Shown here one piece after another: positions 52,366-61,100 of a DNA stretch of 64,000 nt. The notes under the pieces are model-generated. The model was not told the origin of the DNA, did no database searches, and was given only the letters and a program-made list of their open reading frames with translations. Within the stretch, counting starts at the first letter, position 1, and each line of letters starts with the position of its first letter. The DNA is from Asticcacaulis sp. MM231 (GTDB taxonomy: Bacteria; Pseudomonadota; Alphaproteobacteria; Caulobacterales; Caulobacteraceae), in contig NZ_OZ075109.1 of the NCBI RefSeq assembly GCF_964186625.1, forward strand, positions 186,001 through 250,000. The letters run 5' to 3'. Both the position numbers and the translations under genes were made by a program.

Positions 52366-53619
52366 ATGTCCACCAATGCCGAACTTTATGCCCGCCGGGT
52401 CGCCGCCATTCCAAAAGGCGTGGTCAACGGTTTGCAGGTTTTCGCCGCGCGCGCTGAAAATGCCGAAATATGGGATATCGAAGGCCGCCGTTATATCGAC
52501 TTCGCTGCCGGTATTGCCGTTTGCAACACGGGCCATCGCCATCCGAAGGTGGTCGCGGCCGTCGAAGCGCAGTTGAAGACCTTCAGTCACACGGCTTTCC
52601 AGGTCATGCCCTATGAAGGCTATATCACCCTGGCCGAACGCCTGAATGCCCTCGCGCCCATCAGTTCTTCCGCCAAGACCATCTTTTTCAATACAGGTGC
52701 CGAAGCCGTCGAAAACGCAGTGAAAATCGCGCGCGCCGCGACGGGGCGTACGGGCATCATCGCCTTCTCAGGCGCTTTTCACGGCCGCACCCTCATGACC
52801 ACCGCCTTGACCGGTAAGGTGGCGCCTTACAAAAAACTGTTCGGCACGCTGCCGGGCGAGATTTGGCGTGTGCCGTTCCCGGTTGAGTCCTATGGCGTAA
52901 GCGTCGAGGACAGCCTCAAGATGCTTGACAGTATACTGCGTACCGATGCCGATCCGGACCAGGTGGCGGCGATCATTATCGAGCCGGTGCAAGGCGAGGG
53001 CGGTTTTCATATCGCACCAGCGGCGTTGCTGCAGGCCTTGCGTAAAGTCTGCGATACCCACGGCATCCTGCTGATCGCCGACGAGGTTCAGACCGGGTTT
53101 GGGCGTACCGGTAAGATGTTTGCCATTCAGCACAGCGGTGTCGAGCCTGATTTAGTGACAATGGCAAAGGCGCTCGGCGGCGGCTTCCCGATTTCGGGGG
53201 TGGTCGGCCGGGCGGAGATCATGGATGTAATCGATGGCGGCGGTCTGGGTTCGACGTTCGGTGGGGCGCCTTTGAGTTGTGCCGCGGCTCTGGCGGTGCT
53301 CGATGTCATCGAAGACGAAAATCTTGTGGCTCGCGCGCAGGCCATTGGGGAACGTATGCGCTATCGTTTCGTTCAGTGGTCGCAACGCAACGATCTGCTG
53401 CCGGTGACGAATGTCCGCGGTCTGGGCGCCATGAATGCCTTCAGCCTGCCAGATGCGGATGCTGTAAAAGCCGTTATCGGAAAGGCGTTCGCGGGCGGTC
53501 TGATCCAGATCTCTTGCGGCGTTTTCGGAGAAGCCCTGCGCTTTTTGCCCGCGCTCACCATATCGGACACCCTGATTGACGAGGGGCTGGACATACTCGA
53601 AGGCGCGCTGGCCAAATGA
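52366..53619 (+). CDS. gabT: 4-aminobutyrate aminotransferase (GabT type)
   Basis: A 417-residue class III PLP enzyme with K268 (VTMAKALGGGFP), D239 (LLIADEVQTGFG) and the GabT-specific FNTGAEAVENAVKIAR. It transaminates GABA, and often 5-aminovalerate, to the semialdehyde with 2-oxoglutarate. It is a second omega-transaminase in the same operon and overlaps the next gene by 4 nt (ATGA). The gene symbol follows family resemblance; specificity may differ. Confidence 0.88.
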   Translation: MSTNAELYARRVAAIPKGVVNGLQVFAARAENAEIWDIEGRRYIDFAAGIAVCNTGHRHPKVVAAVEAQLKTFSHTAFQVMPYEGYITLAERLNALAPISSSAKTIFFNTGAEAVENAVKIARAATGRTGIIAFSGAFHGRTLMTTALTGKVAPYKKLFGTLPGEIWRVPFPVESYGVSVEDSLKMLDSILRTDADPDQVAAIIIEPVQGEGGFHIAPAALLQALRKVCDTHGILLIADEVQTGFGRTGKMFAIQHSGVEPDLVTMAKALGGGFPISGVVGRAEIMDVIDGGGLGSTFGGAPLSCAAALAVLDVIEDENLVARAQAIGERMRYRFVQWSQRNDLLPVTNVRGLGAMNAFSLPDADAVKAVIGKAFAGGLIQISCGVFGEALRFLPALTISDTLIDEGLDILEGALAK

Positions 53620-54524
53620 AAGAACGGATCGCCATTATCGGCTGCGGCTTGATTGGTGATAGCTGGGCCGCCCTGATGACTGCCTTTGGCCATGACGTGA
53701 CCGCATGGGACCCGTCTCCACGCATGACGGCCGATTTCGAGACGCGTGTAGACAAGGCGAGAAAGCAGGTCTGGCAGGTGATGCCGGGCGCGCGCCCCGC
53801 CACCGGCAACCTGACACTTGCGGCCACTCTGGAAGAGGCGTTGGCCAACGTAACATGGGTCCAGGAGAATGCGCCCGAACAGCTGGGACTCAAGCAGGAG
53901 CTCTATGCACAGATCGAGACTTACGTGAGCGATAGGGTTATTGTCGCCAGCAGCACGTCGTCGCTGACCTGGTCGGAATTGTCCATCGGCATGCGCCATC
54001 CCCATCGCCTGATCACGGCCCATCCGTTTAATCCGCCGCACCTGATGCGTCTGGTCGAAATCTATGCTGCGCAAGATGATATGCGTGCCCGCAGTGTTGC
54101 TTTTTACGCGGGGCTAGATCGCAGACCAGTCGTGTTACACCGTGACGCTGTCGGCCACATCGCCAATCGGCTGGCCTCTGCTTTGTGGCGAGAGGCGGTC
54201 AACATCGTTGCCGAGGACATTGCAGACGTCAGCGCGGTGGATGCCGCTTTAGTACATGGACCAGGCTTGCGCTGGTCGGTGATGGGCGCTCATATGGCCT
54301 ATCATCTCGGCGGCGGGGAAGGTGGCATGGCAGCCTACCTGAAGCATCTCGGTCCGAGCCAGGAGCGCCGGTGGCAGACGCTGGGTTCACCAAAATTGAC
54401 GCCGGAGGTCTGCGAAAAACTCATTGACGGTGTCGCCGTCGAGGCCGCAGGACGGTCCATAGCAAGCCTGGCCCTTGAACGTGATGACGCTCTGATCCGC
54501 GCGCTGCGGGCCAAAACGCAATGA
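53616..54524 (+). CDS. 3-hydroxyacyl-CoA / L-carnitine dehydrogenase-type oxidoreductase
   Basis: This 302-residue enzyme has an N-terminal NAD fold (ERIAIIGCGLIGDSWAALMT) and the carnitine-dehydrogenase-like HPFNPPHLMRLVEI and GPGLRWSVMGAHMAYHLGGG motifs. The catalytic His is in HPFNPP. It would oxidise a 3-hydroxy acid or 3-hydroxyacyl-CoA. In this context it may act on a hydroxylated omega-amino acid or in beta-oxidation of the dicarboxylate; the motif set leans to carnitine dehydrogenase. It is translationally coupled to gabT. Confidence 0.8.
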   Translation: MKERIAIIGCGLIGDSWAALMTAFGHDVTAWDPSPRMTADFETRVDKARKQVWQVMPGARPATGNLTLAATLEEALANVTWVQENAPEQLGLKQELYAQIETYVSDRVIVASSTSSLTWSELSIGMRHPHRLITAHPFNPPHLMRLVEIYAAQDDMRARSVAFYAGLDRRPVVLHRDAVGHIANRLASALWREAVNIVAEDIADVSAVDAALVHGPGLRWSVMGAHMAYHLGGGEGGMAAYLKHLGPSQERRWQTLGSPKLTPEVCEKLIDGVAVEAAGRSIASLALERDDALIRALRAKTQ

Positions 54525-55198
54525 CAGAACCAGTTCGTATTGCCTTGATTCACGCACTTGAAGAGTTTGTCATGCCAATCCGCGAGGCTTTCTCGAAACT
54601 TTGGCCGGAAGCTTATGCCTTCGATGTGCTTGATACATCTCTGGCTACGGACCTGGCAAACAGCGGAAGCCTGGATGACGCCATGATGGCACGCTTCCAG
54701 ACCTTGGCCGAATATGCCTTGGCCAGCGAAGGAAAGGGCGGTCGCACCCAGGGCATTCTGTTTACCTGCTCTGCCTTTGGGCAGGCCATCGAGGCGGTCA
54801 AGGCGCGTCATCCGGTTCCGATATTGCGGCCAAATGAAGCGGCTTTTGAAACAGCCCTGGGGGTGGCCAGTCGCATAGGCCTCGTCGTGACTTTTGAACC
54901 GTCTCTGAGCGCTTTGAAGCAGGAGTTGAGCGTCATGGCCGCTGCCCGCGGCAAGGCAATCGAAATCCAGGCCGTACTTGCCGAAGGTGCGCTTGCGGCG
55001 CTCAAACGTGGCGATGGTGATCGTCATGATCAACTGGTTGCTGATCGCGCGGCGAAGCTGGGCGATGTTGAGGTCATCGTGCTGGGGCAATTTTCACTCG
55101 CGCGTGCACGTCAGGCTGTCGAACGTGCTACGGGACGCCACGTCATCACCACACCTGAAAGCGCTGCGTTGGCGATGAAGGGTAAGATCGACGTCTAA
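54521..55198 (+). CDS. Asp/Glu racemase-superfamily protein lacking the second cysteine
   Basis: A 225-residue protein coupled to the previous gene (4-nt overlap). The first catalytic Cys is in ILFTCSAFGQAI, but the position of the second, normally in a VLAC-type strand, reads IVLGQFSLARA. With one Cys a two-base racemase mechanism is unlikely; a decarboxylase or isomerase-like reaction, or a binding role, is possible. It is the last gene of the operon. Confidence 0.7.
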   Translation: MTEPVRIALIHALEEFVMPIREAFSKLWPEAYAFDVLDTSLATDLANSGSLDDAMMARFQTLAEYALASEGKGGRTQGILFTCSAFGQAIEAVKARHPVPILRPNEAAFETALGVASRIGLVVTFEPSLSALKQELSVMAAARGKAIEIQAVLAEGALAALKRGDGDRHDQLVADRAAKLGDVEVIVLGQFSLARARQAVERATGRHVITTPESAALAMKGKIDV

Positions 55199-55521
55199 AG
55201 GGGATTAGGCGGCAGTTGGGTTGATCAATACCCCGACGCAAAACGTCACGCCCTGCGCACTGAAATTTACTCCCCGGAGATCTTGTTGTGCGTCATGTTG
55301 GTGACGCCGTTCTTGGGAGGGTCGAGAATGTCGAAATGCACATCAAGCGCCAGTGTTAACAGCTTGGCGCCCAGTTCTGCCCAAAATCGAATAGCGAGCT
55401 TTCGAAAACCGGGTCATTCGCTTTCGGGGGACGGCGAATTATGGCGGTCGTACGCGCATAACTTCGAAACTGTGTCTGTCACGCTATAGGGGATTTTGCG
55501 CCAATCCTCTATTGTGGGCCA
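55199..55521. other. Intergenic region without a recognised gene
   Basis: It separates the catabolic operon from the AraC gene. No terminator with a clear T-run was picked out. Confidence 0.4.
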
Positions 55522-56328
55522 ATGGACATTCGTAGCACCCGAGGAACGGACTACCAGCGCGTCAATCGACCGATTGGTGTGCTAGTGGATGAATACCCGG
55601 CAGGGTTCATTGATCCACCCCATAGGCACGAGCGGGCGCAACTCGTCTACGCAACATCTGGCGTCATGTCGGTCATCACGGATCAGGCGAGCTTCACCAT
55701 TCCACCTCAGCGCGGAGTATGGATTCCGGCCGGTATACGTCACGAAGCGCAGTGCCGGGGCAGTGTGTCTTTGAAGACGCTCTACGTCGAGCCGGAAGCC
55801 GATACACGCATGCCAAAGCACTGCATGAGTGTCAAAATATCGGGCCTCCTAAGAGAGCTGATTATCGAGGCGGGCAGCTTGCCAGTGGAGTATAATCTCG
55901 ACGGTCGCGAAGCAAGAATCATGGCGCTCATTCTCGATGAGATCGCGGAGGCTGTTAGCCATCGGGAAACACCGCTTAACCTTCCAATGCCGGCGGATCC
56001 ACGGCTGATCCGGATTTGCCGCGCGATCATGACCGATCCCGCCAGTGAAGATGATCTCGACCATTGGTCCGAGGTGGCGTGTATGGGGCGCCGAACCCTG
56101 ACCCGAGCCTTTCGGCGCGAAACGGGCATCACCTTCGCGGAGTGGCGCCAGCAGGCGCGTCTGGCAGAGGCCGTTTCGATGCTCGCCATGGGCAAGCCGG
56201 TGACGACCGTGGCCTACGAGGTGGGCTATAATAGTCCCAGCGCTTTCGGTACCATGTTTCAACGCGCGTTCGGAACGTCGCCCAGCCAGTACTTTGAACA
56301 GGCGGGTAAAGCGAGGACCGCAGAGTAA
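55522..56328 (+). CDS. AraC-family regulator with cupin sensor
   Basis: The 268-residue protein has an N-terminal cupin (DPPHRHERAQLVYATSGVMS, PPQRGVWIPAGIRHE) and a C-terminal double HTH (TRAFRRETGITFAEWRQQAR, VTTVAYEVGYNSPSAFGTMF). It would activate nearby genes when a small ligand binds the cupin. Candidates are the operon upstream or the APC permease. Its stop abuts the stop of the convergent PaiB-like gene with no gap. Confidence 0.9.
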   Translation: MDIRSTRGTDYQRVNRPIGVLVDEYPAGFIDPPHRHERAQLVYATSGVMSVITDQASFTIPPQRGVWIPAGIRHEAQCRGSVSLKTLYVEPEADTRMPKHCMSVKISGLLRELIIEAGSLPVEYNLDGREARIMALILDEIAEAVSHRETPLNLPMPADPRLIRICRAIMTDPASEDDLDHWSEVACMGRRTLTRAFRRETGITFAEWRQQARLAEAVSMLAMGKPVTTVAYEVGYNSPSAFGTMFQRAFGTSPSQYFEQAGKARTAE

Positions 56329-56946
56329 CTACCGGTTGGGGTTCTGCCAGCGCATATAGGTAGCGAGGTCAGCCGGCCCGTGGGTCTCAAGCGCCGTGAG
56401 AATTTCGCTGAACTCAAGGTCTTGCTCATCCTGGCCCAACTTGAAAGCGATTTGTTGCTCGACGATGTCAGCACGGAAGCCGACAACTCCGCGGGCGAGT
56501 CGTTCTGCGCGCGCGCCCATATCATCAAGCGACCAATGGTTCGGCCGGCCCTCTTCATGGGTGTCGATCAGATCACGGAGGAGGACCCCGATCTCTGCCG
56601 CCGTTTCGAGAAGTGAAATCCGGCAGGCAAAAGTCGCGCTGGCGTAGTTCCAGGTTGGTGCTTGCGTTTTGTCGCTAAGCCATGACGGCGAGATATAGCC
56701 GTGCGGACCAAGGATGAGCAGGTGTGCGAAAGGATCGGTGCGCAGGCGCTCGACTTGCGGGTTGTTGCGTCCAAAATGCCCAAGCATGGCCACCAGGTGG
56801 CCACCTTCGACAATCGGGCGAATGGGCAGGGGCGTCGCATTGAAGGTGCCACCGGTCGAGATGATCCAGGCAAACGGGTAAGCTTTGATCAGATCGAGCA
56901 GATCAGAAGGTGATTTCGGTACGTATTTGGCGGGTTTGGGATCCAT
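56329..56946 (-). CDS. PaiB-like FMN-binding protein, second copy
   Basis: The start at 56946 is chosen for GGGAGG 6 bases upstream. The 205-residue protein keeps the family core (GHFGRNNPQVERL; GPHGYISPSWLSDKTQAPTW then NYASATF). It begins directly after the permease gene (stop and start one base apart), so the two are co-transcribed. This supports a role in amino-acid or amine metabolism. It is a paralogue of the copy at 40701. Confidence 0.85.
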   Translation of the reverse strand: MDPKPAKYVPKSPSDLLDLIKAYPFAWIISTGGTFNATPLPIRPIVEGGHLVAMLGHFGRNNPQVERLRTDPFAHLLILGPHGYISPSWLSDKTQAPTWNYASATFACRISLLETAAEIGVLLRDLIDTHEEGRPNHWSLDDMGARAERLARGVVGFRADIVEQQIAFKLGQDEQDLEFSEILTALETHGPADLATYMRWQNPNR

Positions 56947-56947
56947 A

Positions 56948-58447
56948 TCAGACCTCCCGTTTGGCATGACGATGGCCGTAGAACATGTAAATCAACGCAC
57001 CGAGTATGACATAGGCGATGACGAAGCAGGCGGGCAGGATGTCGCCACGCAGGGCCTGGGCCACGATATCTATGGCGACCGGCACCACCATGCCCAAGCA
57101 CAAGATGATCGCCATCAGAGGGACGTATCCGATCCAAATTTTGCCCGCCCTAAAGCCACCGAGCGGCACCTTGAAGGGGCGAGGCAAGTCCGGATGCGTG
57201 TTACGCAGCCATATGAGACTGAAGCCGACGACAGAGAAGGCAAGCGCCGTCCCGAAGCTGACCATGTCGCCCAGCACGGATATGGGCAGGAAGGCGGCAA
57301 TGACGGCTGAGATCAGGCACACGATGATTGTGGCATTGGCTGGTGTTTTGAAAGTCGAGTGCAGCTTGGAAAAAATGGGGGGAATCAGGCCGTCACGGGC
57401 CATGGTGTAGCAGATCCGGGAATGGCCATAGCCATTGACCAAAAGTACGGAAGCTAAACCGGTAATGGCGCCTATTTTTATCAGCATGGCGAACTGGGGT
57501 GTGTTCATACGGTCTACGGCAACAGCTATAGGGTCAGCGACGTTCAGGTCCTTGTAGGACACAAGCCCAGTCAGTGTGGCGGCAACGGCAATGTAGAGCA
57601 GGGTGCAGATCACCAGCGAACCAAGAATGCCCTTGGGCATATCCTTCTGCGGATTGCGGGTTTCAAGCGCAGCTGTTGAGACGGTCTCAAAGCCAAGATA
57701 GGCGAAAAACAGCACTGATGATGCGCGGAAGATTCCAGGCCAGCCGAAGGCAAATCCGCCTTCATTGGCGGGGATGAACGGTTGCCAGTTCTGAGTGTCG
57801 ATCTTTCCCCATCCGACGGCCACGAAAGCGACAAGGATAAAGACCTTGATGATGACGAGAAGCGAGGTGACAAAGGTTGATTTGGAGACGCCCAGACTGA
57901 GGACCAGGGCCGCCAAAAGTAAAGCAGTGGCGGCCACCAGGTTCACGCCCCCGGTTAGGGCAAACTGAGTGTAGCCATCTACCAGGGTCGATGTGATCAT
58001 TGGCGTCGAGAACGCCTGTGGTATAATAATATTGAAATCTCCCAGGACATTAACCAGGTAACTCGATAGGCCCACGGCTAGGGCAGATCCAGCCAATCCG
58101 TATTCCAGCATGAGGAGCCAACCTGTGCCCCAGGCAACGACTTCGCCCAAAGAGGCATAGGCATAGGTGTAACTGGATCCTGACACTGGCATGGTCGAGG
58201 ACAGTTCCGCGTAGCAGAGGCCGGTAAAGGCGCAGGCCGCCGCGGCCAGTAGGAAGGAGATGATGACGGCGGGACCGGCGTAGTGCGCGGCTGCCGTGCC
58301 TGTCATGACATAGACGCCGGCGCCGACAATGCAGCCGATGCCAAGTAAGATGAGGTGTGGCCAACTAAGGGCACGGTGCAGCCCGTGCGTTTCAGCCTTT
58401 AGCCCTTCAATGGATTTACGTGAAAATGCCTTGCCCGTCACACTCAT
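56948..58447 (-). CDS. APC-family amino-acid permease
   Basis: The 499-residue protein has twelve membrane helices and the APC consensus near its start (LILLGIGCIVGAGVYVMTGT, then AGPAVIISFLLA), resembling cationic amino-acid transporters of the YfnA/CAT type. It imports amino acids by proton symport. It is first in a two-gene operon with the PaiB-like gene and divergent from the TonB receptor at 58833. GABA or another omega-amino acid is a plausible substrate from context only. Confidence 0.9.
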   Translation of the reverse strand: MSVTGKAFSRKSIEGLKAETHGLHRALSWPHLILLGIGCIVGAGVYVMTGTAAAHYAGPAVIISFLLAAAACAFTGLCYAELSSTMPVSGSSYTYAYASLGEVVAWGTGWLLMLEYGLAGSALAVGLSSYLVNVLGDFNIIIPQAFSTPMITSTLVDGYTQFALTGGVNLVAATALLLAALVLSLGVSKSTFVTSLLVIIKVFILVAFVAVGWGKIDTQNWQPFIPANEGGFAFGWPGIFRASSVLFFAYLGFETVSTAALETRNPQKDMPKGILGSLVICTLLYIAVAATLTGLVSYKDLNVADPIAVAVDRMNTPQFAMLIKIGAITGLASVLLVNGYGHSRICYTMARDGLIPPIFSKLHSTFKTPANATIIVCLISAVIAAFLPISVLGDMVSFGTALAFSVVGFSLIWLRNTHPDLPRPFKVPLGGFRAGKIWIGYVPLMAIILCLGMVVPVAIDIVAQALRGDILPACFVIAYVILGALIYMFYGHRHAKREV

Positions 58448-58832
58448 GGTCCCCGTTGGCTAAACCATCACCAAACCACAGTTTCCGGCAGGCCACTCTA
58501 TCGGACAGACCAAAAAGGCTCTGTTTCAGGCCAATGACGCGGCGAAGCGCAACGAGGCGTGCATCCCAGCTTGTGAGTGTATAAGCGGTCGTGGATCAGC
58601 TAGGGCGCACGTGTCTATGGGTCTTGCTCTATATCATGATGCTTCGGCGTCAGTGTTGCGCGTAGGTGACGCTGTCAATCCATCGGTCGTTTGGCCCATT
58701 TGCTTGAGTTAATGTCCTCCACTCAACTGGCCATGTCGCATTTCCGTCATAAGTTGGCTGACAGTCAATCGCAGAATTGACAGGTCTTCCGGGAGCGAAG
58801 CCATGAGCCGTTTTTCAAGGGGATAAAGACAC
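58448..58832. promoter_or_regulatory. Divergent control region with two inverted repeats
   Basis: It holds the promoters of the permease (minus) and the TonB receptor (plus). TTGAGT-N11-ACTCAA lies at 58704-58726 and GTCAAT-N6-ATTGAC at 58764-58781, spaced like regulator sites. Confidence 0.45.
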
Positions 58833-61074
58833 ATGACCAATTTCAAAACTGCCTTACTGCGTAAAACCTGCCTTTTGGCCATCGTTATGTCTGCGATGGC
58901 TTTACCGGCATTCGCACAAGACGCCGCGCCCGCCGCCTCCAGTGAAGACGTCGTCGTTACGGTCACCAAGCGTTCTGAAAAGGTGCGCAGCGTCTCTGGT
59001 TCGGTCTCAGCTATGACCGGCAAGGCGCTGGAAGATCTCGGTGCTGATTCCTATGCCGACTATATCCAGCGGGTGCCGGGCGCCGTGTTCAACAATTACA
59101 TGCCGGGCGTCTCGCATGTGACCCTGCGCGGTATCGCCACATCATCGGGCAATGCGCAAGGGCAGGGCACGACCGGTTACTATCTCAATGATGTGCCGCT
59201 GACCGAGCCGGGCTGGACCATTGTCGTGCCGGATATTGACACCTTTGACGTCAACCGTGTCGAAGTGCTGCGCGGCCCGCAAGGCACCCTGTTTGGTGCG
59301 GCCTCAATGGGCGGCGCGATCAATTACGTCTCGAACGTCGCCGACACAAGCCGTTTTGAGTACAAGCTTCAGGCCGATGTCTCGTCAACGAAGAACGCCG
59401 ACACCTCGACAGGCTTGAAAGCCATGTTCAACGTGCCGCTGATCGAGGATAAGCTGGCCGTGCGCGTTGTCGGTTATGCCAGCCAGGAGGCTGGTTATCT
59501 TGACAATATCGGCGTGGGCGTCGATGGCGCCAACGAGGTTAAGACCTCGGGCGGCCGCTTGTCCTTCGTCTATACACCCACGGCCGACACCAGGCTGACC
59601 TGGCTCAGTATGTACCAGCAGACCGACGTCGCTGATTCCAGCTACCAGATTCCTTCCCTCGGCGACCTGAAACGCTCGACCTCGCAGCTTGAGCCGGTCA
59701 AAACCGAGGTCGAACTGCACTCTCTGCGCGTCGATCATGATTTCGGCTGGGCCAATTTCACCGGCATTGCCTCCTATGGCAAGAAGTCGCAGGCCTGGAC
59801 CATCGATTACACGCCGATCGAAATCTATTACAATGCCGATCTCGACCTCAACCTGACTGCGCCACTCTATATCAATTCCGGTGGCAACAGTGAGAACACC
59901 ACCTTTGAAGCCCGTTTGGCCTCGCCCAAGGGGGACAAGTTCGAGTGGGTGGCCGGGGCCATGTACTACAAGTCGGACAAGTATCTTTACGAAGTGATCG
60001 GCGCCGAAGGTGCTGCCGCGGAGTTCAACACCTCTGCCTGGGCCAATGATCCGAACGCCGGCGCGGTCATCGCACCGGATGGCGAGGTGTTCAACGGCTA
60101 CTACACCAAGGTCAAGGGCACAGAGCAGGCTGTCTTCGGTGAACTATCCTACAACTTCACGCCGCAATGGAAGGTAACCGTCGGCGGGCGTCTGTTCGAG
60201 ACTGAGGTTTATTCCGGCACCCTGCAGGATGGCTTCTCGACCTATAATACGACGACGCACATCAATACGCCGCTGTTTTCCAGTTCCAAGAGCAAGGACT
60301 TCGGGATTCTCGCCGAAGGTGGCCCTGACCTACAAGGCGTCGCCGGATCTGATGGTATACGGCCTGGTTTCCAAGGGCTTTCGTTTCGGTACGCCGAACG
60401 TGCCGGGTCTCAGCACCTATGACATCCCTTCCGGATCGACGAGCGATGAACTGATCAACTACGAAGCCGGTGTGCGCTCGAACCTGTTCGGCAACAGCGT
60501 GCTGCTTGACGCCACCCTGTTCTATGTCGACTGGAGCGATATCCAGCTTCGTTTGCAAACACCGGACTTCTTCAACTACGCGGCCAATGGCGGCAAGGCG
60601 AAGAGCCAGGGCGTGGAAGTGGCCGCCACCTGGCACGCCACCGACAAGCTCGACCTGTCGACCAGCATCACCTACACGGATGCGCAACTGACCGAGGATA
60701 TGTTCATCCTCTACTACGGCACCGCCAAATCGGGCACGCAACTACCGGGTTCGTCCAAGTGGTCGGCCTCCAGCAGCCTGACCTACCGTTTCAGCGCGCC
60801 GTACAGCCCTGTCTTCAGTCTGACCCATAGCTACCTGTCGCGCGGGATCAGCGATCTCAGCTCGGCCGCTCTGGGCGCGCCGAACTATCAGGGCGACTAC
60901 AACCTGATCAATGCCCGCCTGAAGCTTGATATGGGTGAAACAACCGTCAGCGTCTATGCCGACAATATTGCCGACGAGCGCGGGGTCACCCGTCAGGTCG
61001 GTGAGGTTAACGGCACGGGGCAGGGCATTATCCGTCCACGCACCTATGGTGTCCGCCTGAGCTGGGGTATGTAA
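58833..61074 (+). pseudogene. TonB-dependent receptor, frameshifted in the barrel
   Basis: It begins with a signal peptide (LLAIVMSAMALPAFAQ), followed by the plug (DVVVTVTKRSEKVRSVSGSV; VLRGPQGTLFGAASMGGAIN). At about 60303-60306 (GGGA) one extra base shifts the frame after SKSKDFG. The correct frame resumes FSPKVALTYKASPDLMVYG and runs to 61074, ending VRLSWGM. Restored, it is 746 residues. As written, the last third of the barrel is missing and insertion would fail. It precedes the oligopeptidase gene by 26 bp, a frequent pairing for peptide scavenging. Confidence 0.85.
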
Positions 61075-61100
61075 AAGCGGATATGAGCAGGAGCGCGGGC

